Assembly: GCF_003043455.1 (NCBI RefSeq)
Contig: NZ_PZGG01000001.1
Span: 1 to 64,000, forward strand
Length of the DNA: 64,000 nucleotides
Reading direction: 5' to 3'
Origin: Staphylococcus simulans
GTDB taxonomy: Bacteria > Bacillota > Bacilli > Staphylococcales > Staphylococcaceae
Part shown: in pieces, positions 27,364 to 39,174 of the stretch
Layout of the letters: each line of letters begins with the position of its first letter
How positions within the stretch are numbered: the first letter of the stretch is position 1
The notes under the pieces: generated by a model
Database searches by the model: none
What the model saw: the letters and a program-made list of their open reading frames with translations, nothing else
Told to the model about the DNA's origin: nothing
Program-made: the position numbers and the translations under genes

Positions 27364-27846
27364 TTGAAAGTGGCAGTTATTATGGGCAGCTCGTCTGACT
27401 GGGATATGATGTCAGAAAGTTGTCAGATGTTAGATCAATTTGGAATCCCGTACGATAAGAAAGTTGTTTCAGCACATCGTACACCAAAACTGATGTTTGA
27501 TTTTGCGACAGAAGCAAGATTGAACGGTTATGACGTTATTATTGCAGGCGCAGGCGGTGCAGCACACTTGCCGGGTATGGTTGCTTCAATGACGACATTA
27601 CCAGTCATCGGCGTTCCGATTGAATCTAAGAGTTTGAAAGGTTTAGATTCATTACTTTCAATCGTCCAAATGCCTGGCGGTATTCCGGTTGCAACTACTG
27701 CAATTGGTAAAGCAGGTGCGAAAAATGCTGGAATCCTTGCAGCAAGAATCTTAAGTATTCAAAGCGATGAAGTGAGAGAAAAGTTAGAAGCTTATCAACA
27801 ATCACTAGTAGATAAAGTAGGAGAGATGCAAAGTGAACTTCAGTAA
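27364..27846 (+). CDS. purE: 5-(carboxyamino)imidazole ribonucleotide mutase
   Basis: Converts N5-CAIR to CAIR in purine synthesis, working after PurK. It has 160 residues. The open frame reaches back to 27295, but the conserved N-terminus [13 protein letters not shown] follows a TTG at 27364-27366 with AAAGGGTG upstream, so TTG is the likely start. The active-site SAHRTP and [12 protein letters not shown] motifs are intact. First gene of the operon; overlaps purK by 14 bp. Confidence 0.95.
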   Translation: MKVAVIMGSSSDWDMMSESCQMLDQFGIPYDKKVVSAHRTPKLMFDFATEARLNGYDVIIAGAGGAAHLPGMVASMTTLPVIGVPIESKSLKGLDSLLSIVQMPGGIPVATTAIGKAGAKNAGILAARILSIQSDEVREKLEAYQQSLVDKVGEMQSELQ

Positions 27847-28960
27847 ATTAAAGTTTGGATCAACTGTCGGTATTATTGGCGGCGGACAACTTGGCAAAAT
27901 GATGGCACAATCAGCTCAAAAAATGGGCTTTAGAGTCATCGTCTTAGATCCAGACAAAGAAGCACCGTGTCAATATGTAGCACATGAATTTATTAATGCA
28001 GCTTACGATGACCTAGATGCATTAAGACAACTTGGTGAAGCTTCTGATGTTGTAACATATGAATTTGAAAACATTGCTGCAGATCAATTAGAAACACTCA
28101 CAAAAGAATTTAATGTTCCTCAAGGCTATCAAGCCATCCATTTATTGCAAGACCGTTTAACTGAAAAACAAACATTAGAATCAGCAGGTACGAAAATCGT
28201 TCCTTATGCACAAATTACGAATGCTGAAGATTTAGAACATGCTGTTGAAAAATTAGGTTATCCATTTATGGTGAAAACACGTTTCGGCGGTTATGACGGT
28301 AAAGGTCAAGTGCTTGTACGTTCAAAAGAAGATTTAGCAGAAGCTGAATCACTAATCGAAGTACAAGAATGTGTAGCAGAAAAATTCTTAGACCTTTATA
28401 AAGAAGTATCATTAACTGTAACAATCGGAAATGGCGGTCAAATCGTTTATTTCCCATTACAAGAAAACGAACACCGTCATCAAATCTTATTTAAAACAAT
28501 CGTGCCTGCACGTTCTGATAAAGAGGCAGAAGCGCGTGCAGAAGTAGATAAGATTAAAGAAAAAGTGCATTTTGTGGGTACTTTTACAGTAGAGTTCTTT
28601 ATTGATAAAGATAACAACTTATATGTAAACGAAATTGCACCAAGACCTCACAATTCTGGCCATTATTCTATTGAAGCTTGTGACTTCTCACAATTTGATA
28701 CACACATCCTAGCAGTCACTGGCCAAAAATTACCAGAACGTATTGAAACTTTAAAACCAGCTGTCATGATGAACTTGCTTGGTAAGGATTTAGACTTACT
28801 TGAAGATGAGTTCGGTGATCATCCTGAATGGCATGTTCATATTTATGGCAAAGCATCTAGAAAACCAGCACGAAAAATGGGTCACATGACAGTTTTAACT
28901 GATGACATTGATAAAACTGAACAAGACATGTTGGCAACCTTTAGAGGAGGAGCAAAATAA
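27833..28960 (+). CDS. purK: 5-(carboxyamino)imidazole ribonucleotide synthase
   Basis: ATP-grasp ligase forming N5-CAIR from AIR and bicarbonate. It has 375 residues: [17 protein letters not shown] at the N-terminus, the ATP-grasp glycine loop [11 protein letters not shown], and the metal-binding [13 protein letters not shown]. It starts at GTG within the end of purE after an AGGAGAG box, and overlaps purC by one base. Confidence 0.96.
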   Translation: MNFSKLKFGSTVGIIGGGQLGKMMAQSAQKMGFRVIVLDPDKEAPCQYVAHEFINAAYDDLDALRQLGEASDVVTYEFENIAADQLETLTKEFNVPQGYQAIHLLQDRLTEKQTLESAGTKIVPYAQITNAEDLEHAVEKLGYPFMVKTRFGGYDGKGQVLVRSKEDLAEAESLIEVQECVAEKFLDLYKEVSLTVTIGNGGQIVYFPLQENEHRHQILFKTIVPARSDKEAEARAEVDKIKEKVHFVGTFTVEFFIDKDNNLYVNEIAPRPHNSGHYSIEACDFSQFDTHILAVTGQKLPERIETLKPAVMMNLLGKDLDLLEDEFGDHPEWHVHIYGKASRKPARKMGHMTVLTDDIDKTEQDMLATFRGGAK

Positions 28961-29664
28961 TGTCATTATTATACGAAGGTAAAGCAAAACGAATTTTCTC
29001 AACAGATGAAGACGGCGTATTACGCGTGGAATACAAAGATGAAGTGACTGCCGGCAACGGTGCGAAAAAAGACCATATCGATGGTAAAGGCCGCTTAAAT
29101 AATAAAATCACTTCTATCTTGTTTGAACACCTTAAAGAAAAAGGCATCAATAGCCACTTTATCAAACAAACGTCTGAGACTGAACAACTTGTTCAATCTG
29201 TAGAAATCATTCCGTTAGAAGTGGTCGTACGTAATATTGCGGCAGGTTCTATCACAAGACGCTTAGGTTTTGAAAAAGGCCAAAAATTTGAAACACCACT
29301 TGTAGAATTCTTCTATAAAAATGATGATTTGAATGACCCGCTAGTAACAGATGACCATGTGAGATTATTGCACATTGCTACTACTGAAGAAATTGCACAA
29401 TTGAAAGAAATGGTATTAGGAGTCAATGAAGCGTTAGTTGAATTACTTGATAGTATTAACTTACGTTTAATTGATTTCAAAGTAGAATTCGGCCGTACTA
29501 AAGATGGTCAAATTCTCTTAGCAGATGAAATTTCACCAGATACTTGCCGTATTTGGGAAAAAGACAGTGACACTAACTTTGACAAAGACGTATACCGTGA
29601 AGACCGCGGTTCAATTATCGAGACTTATCAAACTTTCTTAAATAAACTGGAGGATCTTAAATAA
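28960..29664 (+). CDS. purC: Phosphoribosylaminoimidazole-succinocarboxamide synthase
   Basis: SAICAR synthetase joining CAIR and aspartate. It has 234 residues with the N-terminal [22 protein letters not shown] and the C-terminal [13 protein letters not shown] signatures. Start and stop codons overlap those of purK and purS (TAATG), implying coupled translation. Confidence 0.97.
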   Translation: MSLLYEGKAKRIFSTDEDGVLRVEYKDEVTAGNGAKKDHIDGKGRLNNKITSILFEHLKEKGINSHFIKQTSETEQLVQSVEIIPLEVVVRNIAAGSITRRLGFEKGQKFETPLVEFFYKNDDLNDPLVTDDHVRLLHIATTEEIAQLKEMVLGVNEALVELLDSINLRLIDFKVEFGRTKDGQILLADEISPDTCRIWEKDSDTNFDKDVYREDRGSIIETYQTFLNKLEDLK

Positions 29665-29924
29665 TGAAAACTATCGAATTGCACATCACATTACAACCAC
29701 AGGTATTAGATACACAAGGACAAGCACTTAACCGTGCTGTACATGACTTAGGCTATAACCAAGTGAATGATATCCGTGTAGGTAAATTACTTTACATGAC
29801 AGTGGACGAAGCAACAGATGAAGCGGTTCATAATATCGTTACAACTTTAAGTGAAAAATTATTTGCGAACACAGTCATTGAAGAGTACAGCTATAAAGTA
29901 GTTGACGAAAAGGAGAATGCATAA
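29664..29924 (+). CDS. purS: FGAM synthase small subunit
   Basis: 86-residue PurS, which bridges the PurL and PurQ subunits of formylglycinamidine ribonucleotide synthetase. It has the family pattern [18 protein letters not shown] and VRVGKLLYM-type strand (RVGKLLYMT). Overlaps purC and purQ by one base each. Confidence 0.95.
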   Translation: MKTIELHITLQPQVLDTQGQALNRAVHDLGYNQVNDIRVGKLLYMTVDEATDEAVHNIVTTLSEKLFANTVIEEYSYKVVDEKENA

Positions 29925-30595
29925 TGAAATTCGCAGTACTTGTATTCCCTGGATCAAACTGTGACAGAGATATGTTGAACGCAGCTTTGAAAACAGGCGT
30001 AGACGCAGAGTATGTTGATTATCGTGAGACATCATTAGAAGGATTTGACGGGGTATTAATCCCTGGCGGTTTCTCATTTGGTGACTACTTACGTTCAGGT
30101 GCGATGGCAAGTGTTGCACCAGTTATCAAAGAAGTGAAACGTTTTGCAGATGAAGGCAAACCCGTATTAGGTGTATGTAACGGATTCCAAATCTTAACAG
30201 AAATTGGTTTATTACCAGGTGCGTTATTACACAACAATTCACATTTATTTGTCAGCCGTAACGAAGCATTAGAAGTTGTGAATAACAACACACCATTCAC
30301 AAAAGCATATGCTGAAGGTGAAACAGTTGTATATCCTGTTGCACATGGTGAAGGCAGCTATTACTGTACAAAAGACATGTACAAAGCATTAGAAGACAAT
30401 AACCAAATTATCTTGAAATATAAAGATAATCCGAACGGTTCTTACCATGATATTGCTGGTATTGTTAACGAAAAAGGTAATGTGTGCGGCATGATGCCTC
30501 ACCCAGAACGTGCATTAGAATCAATTTTAGGAACAGACGATGGCGTGAAATTATTTGAGTCAATGGTAAATAGTTGGAGGGAACAAAATGCCTAA
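29924..30595 (+). CDS. purQ: FGAM synthase glutaminase subunit
   Basis: Class I glutamine amidotransferase that supplies ammonia to PurL. It has 223 residues. The catalytic triad is in GVCNGFQIL (nucleophile Cys) and MMPHPERA (His, Glu). The N-terminal [10 protein letters not shown] is typical. Overlaps purL by 8 bp. Confidence 0.96.
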   Translation: MKFAVLVFPGSNCDRDMLNAALKTGVDAEYVDYRETSLEGFDGVLIPGGFSFGDYLRSGAMASVAPVIKEVKRFADEGKPVLGVCNGFQILTEIGLLPGALLHNNSHLFVSRNEALEVVNNNTPFTKAYAEGETVVYPVAHGEGSYYCTKDMYKALEDNNQIILKYKDNPNGSYHDIAGIVNEKGNVCGMMPHPERALESILGTDDGVKLFESMVNSWREQNA

Positions 30596-32777
30596 GTTTA
30601 TTGAACCAAGTATCGAAGAAATTAAATCAGAACATTTATACCGTGATATGGGATTAACAGACGCTGAATATGATAAAGTTGTCGAAATTTTAGGTCGTCA
30701 ACCAAACTTTACTGAAATCGGTATTTTCTCTGTAATGTGGAGTGAACACTGTTCATACAAACACTCTAAACCATTCTTGAAACAATTCCCGACAACAGGC
30801 GAACATGTCTTAATGGGACCTGGTGAAGGTGCTGGTGTTGTTGATATCGGTGACAACCAAGCAGTTGTATTCAAAGTTGAGTCACATAACCACCCATCTG
30901 CGATTGAACCTTACCAAGGTGCAGCAACAGGTGTCGGCGGTATTATTCGTGACATCGTATCTATCGGTGCACGTCCGATCAACTTATTAAACAGCTTACG
31001 TTTCGGTGAACTAGATGAAATCCAAAACCGTACATTATTACGTGGTGTTGTAGCAGGTATCGGCGGATACGGTAACTGTATCGGTATCCCAACGACTGCC
31101 GGTGAAATCGAATTCGATGAACGTTACGACGGCAACCCATTAGTTAACGCAATGTGCGTGGGTATCATTGATCACGACAAAATCCAAAAAGGTACAGCTA
31201 AAGGTGCAGGTAACTCAGTTATCTATGTTGGTCTAAAAACAGGCCGTGACGGTATCCATGGTGCAACATTCGCATCTGAAGAATTAAGTGAAGAAAGTGA
31301 AAGCAAACGTCCATCAGTACAAATCGGTGACCCATTTGTAGGTAAAAAATTGATGGAAGCAACACTTGAAGCTATCACTTACCCAGAATTAGTCGGTATC
31401 CAAGATATGGGTGCTGCTGGTTTAACATCATCTTCTTCAGAAATGGCAGCTAAAGGCGGCAGTGGTTTACACATGCAATTAGAAAAAGTACCTGTGCGTG
31501 AAGAAGGTATCTCTCCTTACGAAATGATGCTTTCTGAAACACAAGAACGTATGTTGCTTGTAGTAGAAAAAGGTACAGAACAAAAATTCTTAGACTTATT
31601 CGACAGACGTGAGTTAGATAGTGCTGTAATCGGTGAAGTTACAGATACAGATCGTTTCGTATTAACTTATGAAGATGAAGTTTATGCAGACATTCCAGTA
31701 CAACCGTTAGCAGACGAATCACCTGTATACATTCTAGAAGGTGAAGCAAAAGAATATAACACATCTAAAAATGACTACAGCAATGTAGATGTTAAAGATG
31801 TATTCCATAAATTATTAGCACATCCTACAATTACGTCTAAACGTTATTTATACGAACAATATGACCAACAAGTAGGTGCAAACACAGTCATCAAACCTGG
31901 TTTACAAGCATCTGTGGTACGTGTTGAAGGTACAAACAAAGCGATTGCTTCTACAATCGATGGGGAAGCACGTTATGTCTTCAACCAACCATATGAAGGC
32001 GGTAAAATGGTCGTTGCTGAAGCATACCGCAACTTAATTGCTGTAGGTGCAACACCATTAGCAATGACAGACTGCTTAAACTACGGTTCACCAGAGAAAA
32101 AAGAAATCTATCAACAATTAACTGACTCTACAAAAGGTATGGCAGAAGCATGTGAAGTTCTGAAAACACCAGTTGTTTCAGGTAACGTTTCACTTTATAA
32201 CGAAACTAAAGGCACTTCAATTTTCCCAACACCTGTAGTAGGTATGGTCGGCTTAATTGAAGACATCGACTACTTAAATGATTTCCACCCACATGCTGGA
32301 GATAAATTATATGTTGTTGGTGAAACACGTGATGATTTCGGCGGCAGCCAAATTGAAAAATTATTATACAGTAAAGTTAATCATGAATCAGAAGCAATTG
32401 ATTTATCAAATGAAGTTGAAAAAGGCGAACAAATCAAAGAAGCAATCAGAAGCGGCAAAGCGTCTCATGTACAAACTGTCGGTAAAGGCGGCTTATTGAT
32501 TTCATTAGCTCGAATCAGTGCACACTACGGTTTAGGTGTAGATGCAACATTAGATGTAACAGATGCACAATTATTCAGTGAATCACAAGGTCGTTACATT
32601 GTTGCAGTAAAAGCAGGACAATCATTAGATATTCCTAATGCACAAGAAATCGGAACAATCACTGAGGATGGTAAGTTCAAAGTTACAAACGGTCAAACAA
32701 CTGTAGAAGAAAACGTGTCGACGTTAAACGAAATTTGGGAAGGAGCAATTCCTCAATGTATGACATCCGCGGATTAA
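30588..32777 (+). CDS. purL: FGAM synthase large subunit
   Basis: ATP-dependent synthetase subunit, 729 residues, the small-PurL type that needs PurS and PurQ. Motifs include [39 protein letters not shown] and a second AIRS-like repeat with [18 protein letters not shown] box inside purQ precedes the ATG. Its end overlaps the likely purF start by 22 bp. Confidence 0.97.
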   Translation: MPKFIEPSIEEIKSEHLYRDMGLTDAEYDKVVEILGRQPNFTEIGIFSVMWSEHCSYKHSKPFLKQFPTTGEHVLMGPGEGAGVVDIGDNQAVVFKVESHNHPSAIEPYQGAATGVGGIIRDIVSIGARPINLLNSLRFGELDEIQNRTLLRGVVAGIGGYGNCIGIPTTAGEIEFDERYDGNPLVNAMCVGIIDHDKIQKGTAKGAGNSVIYVGLKTGRDGIHGATFASEELSEESESKRPSVQIGDPFVGKKLMEATLEAITYPELVGIQDMGAAGLTSSSSEMAAKGGSGLHMQLEKVPVREEGISPYEMMLSETQERMLLVVEKGTEQKFLDLFDRRELDSAVIGEVTDTDRFVLTYEDEVYADIPVQPLADESPVYILEGEAKEYNTSKNDYSNVDVKDVFHKLLAHPTITSKRYLYEQYDQQVGANTVIKPGLQASVVRVEGTNKAIASTIDGEARYVFNQPYEGGKMVVAEAYRNLIAVGATPLAMTDCLNYGSPEKKEIYQQLTDSTKGMAEACEVLKTPVVSGNVSLYNETKGTSIFPTPVVGMVGLIEDIDYLNDFHPHAGDKLYVVGETRDDFGGSQIEKLLYSKVNHESEAIDLSNEVEKGEQIKEAIRSGKASHVQTVGKGGLLISLARISAHYGLGVDATLDVTDAQLFSESQGRYIVAVKAGQSLDIPNAQEIGTITEDGKFKVTNGQTTVEENVSTLNEIWEGAIPQCMTSAD

Positions 32778-34177
32778 ATGAAGAATGTGGAGTCTTTGGA
32801 ATATGGAATCATCCCCATGCAGCAACTTTAACTTACATGGCGTTGCATAGCTTGCAACACCGTGGCCAAGAAGGTGCTGGTATCGTGTGCTCAAACGGCG
32901 AATCGCTGTTTGGGGCACGCGGCATGGGTTTATTAACTGAAGCCATTTCAGACGCGCAACTAGAATCTCTACAAGGATTCCAACATGCGATTGGGCATGT
33001 GCGTTACGCGACAACAGGTGCCAGTGAAATTGCCAATGTCCAACCTTTCTTATTCAAACATTCTAAAGGTGATTTAGGACTTGCACATAACGGTAACCTG
33101 ACGAATGCTGTTCAAATTCGTAAGGCTTTAGAATCTGAAGGCAGCGTCTTCCAAACAACAAGCGATTCAGAAGTATTAGCGCATTTATTAATCAGAGGCA
33201 AATCTCCAAGTATTAAATCAAATCAAAAAGCAGCGTTGAATCAAGTTAAAGGTGCATTCAGCTGTGTCATGCTGAACACAAATCAACTTGCTGCGGTTAG
33301 AGATAATAATGGTGTACGTCCACTCATGTTAGGTGAAGTTGATGGTGCGTATTGTGTCGCAAGTGAAACATGTGCGTTCCAAGCAATCGGCGCAACATAT
33401 ATCCGTGACATCGAACCAGGTGAATTAATCACATTCAGCGGTGATCACGATATTGATTATGATACGTATACTAACCAAATCCACCATAATATGTGTTCAA
33501 TGGAATACGTATACTTTGCACGTCCGGATTCAGAGTTCCATAAACACTCTATTTATAACGTGCGTAAAGCATTAGGTAAGAAATTAGCAAGTGAGATGGG
33601 TATTGACGCTGATATTGTTATCGGTGTACCGGATTCATCTTTACAAGCAGCAAAAGGTTTCTCTGAATACTCAGGTATTCCGAATGAACAAGGGTTATTG
33701 AAAAACCGTTATATCGGCCGTACGTTTATCACACCAGACCAAAGCGTCCGTGAAAAACAAGTGCGTATGAAACATGCGCCGATCAGAGACGTCATTGAAG
33801 GCAAACGTGTGATTGTCATTGATGACTCTATTGTGCGTGGTACGACAAGTAAATACATTGTGAAAGCATTAAAATCTGCAGGTGCGAAAGAAGTCCATAT
33901 GGGTATTTCTTCACCACCATTAATCGATCCATGTTATTACGGTATCGATGTATCTACACATGCAGAATTAATGGCAGCCCAACATAGTGTCGAAGAAATC
34001 AGAGACATGATTGGTGCAGATTCACTCACGTATTTATCTGTAGAAGGCATGCATGAAGTATTTAAAGAATTTGACTCTAAAGGCGAGTGTGACGCTTGCT
34101 TTACAGGCAATTATCCAATTGAAATTGTAGATCATCAATTACCAGAAGTTAAAGAACTGAAAAGAAGAGGAGTGTAA
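32756..34177 (+). CDS. purF: Amidophosphoribosyltransferase, Fe-S cluster type
   Basis: First committed enzyme of purine synthesis, making phosphoribosylamine from PRPP and glutamine. It has 473 residues from the ATG at 32756 (GGAAGGAG 10 nt upstream). Cys11 in [10 protein letters not shown] would become the N-terminal nucleophile after propeptide removal. The PRPP loop is [14 protein letters not shown]. Cys247, Cys393, Cys445 and Cys448 match the four [4Fe-4S] ligands of the B. subtilis enzyme (247 and 393 at identical numbering, CxxC near the end). S. aureus PurF, as I recall it, lacks these cysteines. Confidence 0.95.
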   Translation: MYDIRGLNEECGVFGIWNHPHAATLTYMALHSLQHRGQEGAGIVCSNGESLFGARGMGLLTEAISDAQLESLQGFQHAIGHVRYATTGASEIANVQPFLFKHSKGDLGLAHNGNLTNAVQIRKALESEGSVFQTTSDSEVLAHLLIRGKSPSIKSNQKAALNQVKGAFSCVMLNTNQLAAVRDNNGVRPLMLGEVDGAYCVASETCAFQAIGATYIRDIEPGELITFSGDHDIDYDTYTNQIHHNMCSMEYVYFARPDSEFHKHSIYNVRKALGKKLASEMGIDADIVIGVPDSSLQAAKGFSEYSGIPNEQGLLKNRYIGRTFITPDQSVREKQVRMKHAPIRDVIEGKRVIVIDDSIVRGTTSKYIVKALKSAGAKEVHMGISSPPLIDPCYYGIDVSTHAELMAAQHSVEEIRDMIGADSLTYLSVEGMHEVFKEFDSKGECDACFTGNYPIEIVDHQLPEVKELKRRGV

Positions 34178-34181
34178 AGCT

Positions 34182-35222
34182 GTGGCAGCAGATTCTTATA
34201 AAAATGCCGGTGTGGATATTCATGCTGGATATGAAGCAGTTGAGCGAATGAAAAGCCATGTGCAACGTACAATGCGTAAAGAAGTACTAGGTGGACTAGG
34301 AGGTTTCGGTGCAGCGTTTGATTTATCACAATTAAACATGCAAAAACCAGTCTTAGTTTCTGGTACAGACGGTGTTGGTACTAAGTTGAAACTTGCGATT
34401 GATCATGACAAACATGACACAATCGGTATCGATGCAGTGGCTATGTGTGTCAACGATATTTTAACAACAGGTGCAGAACCGCTTTATTTCCTTGACTATA
34501 TCGCAACAAACAAAGTTGTGCCTGAAGTTATCGAACAAATTGTTAAAGGTGTCAGCGATGGTTGTGAAGAAACAAACACAGCTTTAATCGGCGGTGAAAC
34601 TGCTGAAATGGGCGAAATGTATCATGAAGGTGAGTATGATTTAGCTGGTTTCGCAGTTGGTGCCGTTGAAAAAGATGAATATATCGATGGTTCAACAGTT
34701 AAACCAGGACAAGTCATTATTGGTTTAGCTTCTAGCGGTATCCACTCTAATGGTTACAGCTTAGTGCGTCATTTAATTAAAGAATCAGGCGTTGATTTAA
34801 ATGCTGAATTCGATAATGGCCGTACGTACTTAGATACATTCTTAGAACCGACACGTTTATATGTTAAACCTGTCTTAGCTGTGAAAGAACAAGTGAAATT
34901 GCATGCGATGACACATATCACAGGCGGCGGTTTCTATGAGAATATCCCACGTGCTTTACCTGAAGGTGTCACTGCTGAAATTGACGTACAATCATTCAAG
35001 ACGCCTAAAGTATTCGATTGGTTACAACAAGCAGGCAACATTGCAACTGAAGAAATGTACAATATCTTCAATATGGGTATTGGTTTCACATTAGTTGTAG
35101 ATGAAGCGGATGCGGATAAAACATTAGAAATCTTAAAAGGTCAAAATGTTGAAGCGTTCAAAATCGGTAAAATTGTTGAAGGTAAAGAAGAACCTATCGA
35201 GTTAACGGGGGTTAAAGCGTGA
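34182..35222 (+). CDS. purM: Phosphoribosylformylglycinamidine cyclo-ligase
   Basis: AIR synthetase, 346 residues. The block [16 protein letters not shown] and [14 protein letters not shown] bind [19 protein letters not shown] is the C-terminal signature. It starts at GTG 34182, four bases after purF, with GAGGAG upstream. Its TGA overlaps the purN GTG (GTGA). Confidence 0.97.
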   Translation: MAADSYKNAGVDIHAGYEAVERMKSHVQRTMRKEVLGGLGGFGAAFDLSQLNMQKPVLVSGTDGVGTKLKLAIDHDKHDTIGIDAVAMCVNDILTTGAEPLYFLDYIATNKVVPEVIEQIVKGVSDGCEETNTALIGGETAEMGEMYHEGEYDLAGFAVGAVEKDEYIDGSTVKPGQVIIGLASSGIHSNGYSLVRHLIKESGVDLNAEFDNGRTYLDTFLEPTRLYVKPVLAVKEQVKLHAMTHITGGGFYENIPRALPEGVTAEIDVQSFKTPKVFDWLQQAGNIATEEMYNIFNMGIGFTLVVDEADADKTLEILKGQNVEAFKIGKIVEGKEEPIELTGVKA

Positions 35223-35785
35223 CTAAAGTAGCTATCTTTGCGTCAGGTTCTGGCAGCAACTTTGAAAATATTGCACAACGTGTTCAAGACGGCAGATTAG
35301 ACAATATTGAAATTACAGCACTTTATGTCGATCACGACGACGCGTTCGCGATTGAACGTGCAGAGAAATTAAATATTCCAGTCCACGTAACACTTCCTAA
35401 AACATTTGATTCTAAAAGTGATTATGAACAACGCTTATTAGAGTTGTTGAAAGAAGAACAAGTGGAGTGGATTGTACTTGCAGGCTATATGCGTTTAATC
35501 GGTCCAGATTTATTGAATGCGTATGAAGGCCGTATTTTAAACATTCATCCAGCTTTATTACCGAAATACAAAGGTATTGATGCGATTGGTCAAGCTTTTG
35601 AAAGCGGCGATAAGGTCACAGGTTCTACTGTTCATTATGTGGACAGCGGAATGGATACAGGTGAAATCATTGAACAAAGTCAATGCGACATCTATCCAGA
35701 TGATACAAAAGCACAACTAGAAGAACGTATTAAAAATTTAGAATATGAACTTTATCCTAGAGTCATCGCAAAAATTATTCGATAA
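35219..35785 (+). CDS. purN: Phosphoribosylglycinamide formyltransferase
   Basis: GAR transformylase using 10-formyl-THF made by FolD. It has 188 residues; [11 protein letters not shown] binds the phosphate, the catalytic Asn-His-Asp set lies in [14 protein letters not shown] and [16 protein letters not shown] start overlapping purM by 4 bp. Confidence 0.96.
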   Translation: MTKVAIFASGSGSNFENIAQRVQDGRLDNIEITALYVDHDDAFAIERAEKLNIPVHVTLPKTFDSKSDYEQRLLELLKEEQVEWIVLAGYMRLIGPDLLNAYEGRILNIHPALLPKYKGIDAIGQAFESGDKVTGSTVHYVDSGMDTGEIIEQSQCDIYPDDTKAQLEERIKNLEYELYPRVIAKIIR

Positions 35786-35802
35786 GAGGGGCAATTTCTA
35801 AC

Positions 35803-37281
35803 ATGAAAAAAGTAATTTTAAGTGTATCAGACAAAACTGGCATTGTAGACTTCGCGAAGTCATTAGTTGAATTAGACTATGAGTTGTATTCTACAGGCGG
35901 CACAAAGCGTGCATTAGATGAAGCGGGCGTACCTGTGAAATCTGTTTCTGATTTAACGCAATTTGATGAAATTATGGATGGCCGTGTAAAAACTTTACAC
36001 CCAGCTGTACATGGCGGTATTTTAGCTGATCGCGATAAACCTGAACATTTACAACAATTAAAAGAAAAAGGCATCGATCTTATCGACATGGTTGTCGTTA
36101 ACCTTTATCCATTTAAAGAAACTGTCGCAAACCCTGACGTAACTGAAATGGATGCGATTGAAAATATCGATATCGGTGGACCGACAATGTTACGTGCAGC
36201 TGCGAAAAACTTCAAGCACGTGACAACTGTAGTAGATCCTGCTGACTATGACGCAGTCATTGAACACCTTAAAAACAACACATTAGATGAAGCATTCCGT
36301 AAATCATTGATGATTAAAGTATTTGAACATACAAATGATTATGATAATGCGATTGTGAACTTCTTCAAAGAAAACAAAGAACAATTACGTTATGGTGAAA
36401 ACCCTCAACAAACAGCTTACTTTGTACGCACATCAGATGCGAACAATACAATTGCAGGCGCTAAACAATTACACGGGAAACAATTAAGCTTCAACAACAT
36501 TAAAGATGCGGATGCAACATTAGCATTAGTTAAAAAGTTCGAAGAGCCAGCTGCAGTTGCAGTTAAACATATGAACCCATGTGGTGTAGGTGTAGGCGAA
36601 TCTATCGAAGAAGCATACCAAAACGCATATGAAGCAGATAGTCAATCTATCTTCGGCGGTATTGTTGCGGTGAACCGTCCAGTTTCAAAAGAACTTGCTG
36701 AAAAATTACATTCAATCTTCTTAGAAGTGGTCATTGCACCTTCATTTACAGACGAAGCACTTGAAGTCTTAACACAAAAGAAAAATATTCGCTTATTAGA
36801 AGTAGATATGGCAGTAGACCACGATGAACAAGAATTCGTATCGGTATCTGGCGGCTACTTAGTTCAAGATAAAGATACAAAAACAATTTCACGTGATGAC
36901 ATGAAAGTTGTGACTAAAGTTGAACCGACAGAAGAACAATGGCAAGCAATGGAATTAGGTTGGAAAGTTGTTGCGGCTGTTAAAAGTAACGCAGTCATCT
37001 TAAGTAATGACCATCAAACTGTAGGTATCGGTGCGGGTCAAATGAACCGTGTTGGTTCTGCAGAAATCGCAATCGAACGTGCGATTGAAATCAATGACAA
37101 TGTGGCATTAGTTTCAGATGGTTTCTTCCCAATGGATGACACAGTAGAATTAGCTGCTAAAGCAGGTATTAAAGCAATCATCCAACCAGGTGGTTCTATT
37201 AAAGACCAAGATTCTATTGATATGGCAGACAAACACGGCATTGCGATGGTAATGACCGGCGTACGTCACTTCAAACATTAA
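35803..37281 (+). CDS. purH: Bifunctional AICAR transformylase/IMP cyclohydrolase
   Basis: Catalyses the last two steps to IMP. It has 492 residues: an N-terminal cyclohydrolase domain ([34 protein letters not shown]) and a C-terminal transformylase with the catalytic Lys-His in [21 protein letters not shown] precedes the ATG. Confidence 0.97.
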   Translation: MKKVILSVSDKTGIVDFAKSLVELDYELYSTGGTKRALDEAGVPVKSVSDLTQFDEIMDGRVKTLHPAVHGGILADRDKPEHLQQLKEKGIDLIDMVVVNLYPFKETVANPDVTEMDAIENIDIGGPTMLRAAAKNFKHVTTVVDPADYDAVIEHLKNNTLDEAFRKSLMIKVFEHTNDYDNAIVNFFKENKEQLRYGENPQQTAYFVRTSDANNTIAGAKQLHGKQLSFNNIKDADATLALVKKFEEPAAVAVKHMNPCGVGVGESIEEAYQNAYEADSQSIFGGIVAVNRPVSKELAEKLHSIFLEVVIAPSFTDEALEVLTQKKNIRLLEVDMAVDHDEQEFVSVSGGYLVQDKDTKTISRDDMKVVTKVEPTEEQWQAMELGWKVVAAVKSNAVILSNDHQTVGIGAGQMNRVGSAEIAIERAIEINDNVALVSDGFFPMDDTVELAAKAGIKAIIQPGGSIKDQDSIDMADKHGIAMVMTGVRHFKH

Positions 37282-37305
37282 TCATTCAGGAGGAAAATGC
37301 TCAAG

Positions 37306-38553
37306 ATGAAAGTATTAGTAATCGGAGGCGGAGGACGTGAACATGTCCTTGCGCACAAATTAAATCAATCTGAACTTGTTGACCAAGTGTATGCAATTCC
37401 TGGAAACGCAGCAATGGAAACTGTCGCTGAAGTGCACGGTGAAATTGCTGAAACTGCACATGATGATATTGTAAAATTTGCGGTAGATCATGATGTTGAA
37501 TGGGCAGTTATCGGTCCAGAACAACCTTTAACTGAAGGATTAGGTGACAAATTACGTGACGCAGGTGTGAAAGTATTCGGTCCCGGTGCGAAAGCAGCAC
37601 AAATTGAAGGTTCTAAATCATTTGCGAAACGTATCATGGAAAAATATGATATTCCAACTGCTGAGTATGTAGAAGTGAATTCTAAATCTGAAGCTTTAAA
37701 CTATGTAGAAGATTGTAAGATTCCTGTTGTCTTGAAAAAAGACGGACTTGCAGCAGGTAAAGGTGTAATCATTGCGATGACACGTGAAGAAGCGAAAGAT
37801 GCAGTCGAAACACTTTATCCTGAAGAACAAGGTAAAATTGTATTCGAAGAATTCTTAGAAGGCGAAGAATACTCTGTGATGACGTTTGTGAATGGCGATT
37901 ATGCGGTACCTTTCGATACAATCGCGCAAGACCATAAACGTGCATATGATGGCGATAAAGGACCAAATACAGGCGGTATGGGTGCCTATTGTCCAGTACC
38001 TCATATTTCAAAAGATGTACTTAAACGTACAAATGATGAAATTGCGCAACCGATTGCGAAAGCGATGCAAGAAGAAGGCTATCCATTCTTCGGTGTCCTT
38101 TACATCGGCGCAATCTTAACTGATGAAGGTCCGAAAGTTATCGAGTTTAATGCACGTTTCGGTGATCCTGAAGCACAAGTGCTTTTAACACGTATGGACA
38201 GCGACTTAATGCAACATATCTTAGACTTAGCAGCACGCAAACCGATTGAATACAAATGGAAAGACGAAGCTGTTGTAGGCGTGATGTTAGCGTCTAAAGG
38301 CTATCCTGGCTCATATGAAAAAGGTGTGAAAGTCAGCGGCTTTGATTTAGATGGCCAAACATTTGTCAGCGGTTTGAAAAAAGAAGGCGACGATTACGTC
38401 ACTTCTGGCGGTCGTGTTATCTTAGTGATTGGTGAAGGCAAAACTGTTAAAGAAGCCAAAGCCAATGCTTATAAAAAAGCAGATGCCATTGACAGTGAAG
38501 GTTTATTCTACCGTCGTGACATCAGTGATAAAGCTATTAAACACGAAGCATAA
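37306..38553 (+). CDS. purD: Phosphoribosylamine-glycine ligase
   Basis: GAR synthetase, an ATP-grasp enzyme of 415 residues. N-terminal [16 protein letters not shown], glycine loop [11 protein letters not shown], and [14 protein letters not shown] metal site are visible. Two starts are possible: ATG 37297 is only 3 nt from AGGAGG, ATG 37306 is 12 nt from it. I chose 37306 because homologues begin MKVLVIG. Last gene of the operon. Confidence 0.95.
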   Translation: MKVLVIGGGGREHVLAHKLNQSELVDQVYAIPGNAAMETVAEVHGEIAETAHDDIVKFAVDHDVEWAVIGPEQPLTEGLGDKLRDAGVKVFGPGAKAAQIEGSKSFAKRIMEKYDIPTAEYVEVNSKSEALNYVEDCKIPVVLKKDGLAAGKGVIIAMTREEAKDAVETLYPEEQGKIVFEEFLEGEEYSVMTFVNGDYAVPFDTIAQDHKRAYDGDKGPNTGGMGAYCPVPHISKDVLKRTNDEIAQPIAKAMQEEGYPFFGVLYIGAILTDEGPKVIEFNARFGDPEAQVLLTRMDSDLMQHILDLAARKPIEYKWKDEAVVGVMLASKGYPGSYEKGVKVSGFDLDGQTFVSGLKKEGDDYVTSGGRVILVIGEGKTVKEAKANAYKKADAIDSEGLFYRRDISDKAIKHEA

Positions 38554-38574
38554 TTTAAAAGAATAGATTCATAT

Positions 38575-38608
38575 AAAAACAGCCGTACATTGTGTATCGG
38601 CTGTTTTT
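38575..38608 (+). terminator. Terminator of the purine operon
   Basis: AAAAACAGCCG pairs with CGGCTGTTTTT around a 12-nt loop. Confidence 0.9.
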
Positions 38609-38714
38609 GGTATGCAGAAAAATACATAGCTATATTACTGTGAAGTGGTGGATCTTCTACTCATCAATAGATAAGAGGTGTAGAAAATAAAAAAAGCAAG
38701 GAAGCAGAACTTCC

Positions 38715-38939
38715 TTACTCTTCTGGTATTGATTTTGCCATATCAATATAGGCTTGTTTATAGCCCGCAACATAGCGAGAACTACGTCTTTTGAATAATT
38801 GGTGGAAACGCCAAGAACGTTTACGTTTTTTAATGTAGTTGTTTAAACGGCGTTTTTTATTTTTGAGTTTTGACATGGTCTCAATTTCTTTGACGGCTTG
38901 TTGATAGCCTTTTTCGTATGCATCATTACGTTTTTTCAT
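38715..38939 (-). CDS. Small basic protein of unknown function
   Basis: 74 residues, strongly basic in the middle (KLKNKKRRLNNYIKKRKRSWRFHQLFKRRSSR), with similar ends YEKGYQQAVKEIE and VAGYKQAYIDMAK that look like two related half-helices. No membrane segment or signal. The start has a GGGGGCAA-type box upstream. I do not recognise a function; nucleic-acid binding is only a guess from charge. Confidence 0.65.
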   Translation of the reverse strand: MKKRNDAYEKGYQQAVKEIETMSKLKNKKRRLNNYIKKRKRSWRFHQLFKRRSSRYVAGYKQAYIDMAKSIPEE

Positions 38940-39029
38940 GAAATTTTGCCCCCAATCTTTCTGTGTGAATCTGATTATTTCAATTATAACATGTATATGA
39001 CTTTTGACTTAATTAAACGATAATCTTTG

Positions 39030-39077
39030 TTAAATAAAAATAAGCAGTAAACGGTTGTATCGGTGACCGTTCACTGC
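39030..39077 (-). terminator. Terminator of the ECF transporter operon
   Basis: GCAGT-AA-ACGGT pairs with ACCGT-TC-ACTGC, followed on the minus strand by TTATTTTTATTTA. A second hairpin (TCGGGCTG/CAGCCCGA, 39115-39144) lies nearer the stop codon but lacks a T-run. Confidence 0.75.
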
Positions 39078-39174
39078 TGGGAAAAATATGGATGAATGAA
39101 AATGTAAATATTGGTCGGGCTGCAGCTCGACAACCACAGCCCGATAAAAATTTTAAGAACTATAAATGCGTGTG

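Noticed and set aside
32735-32755. Upstream TTG start for purF
   Set aside because: It would place the start inside the ribosome binding site; ATG 32756 sits 10 nt after GGAAGGAG and gives the right propeptide length before the catalytic cysteine.
39115-39144. TCGGGCTG/CAGCCCGA hairpin as a terminator
   Set aside because: Neither strand has an immediate T-run, and no plus-strand gene precedes it. The hairpin at 39044-39077 is the better terminator.
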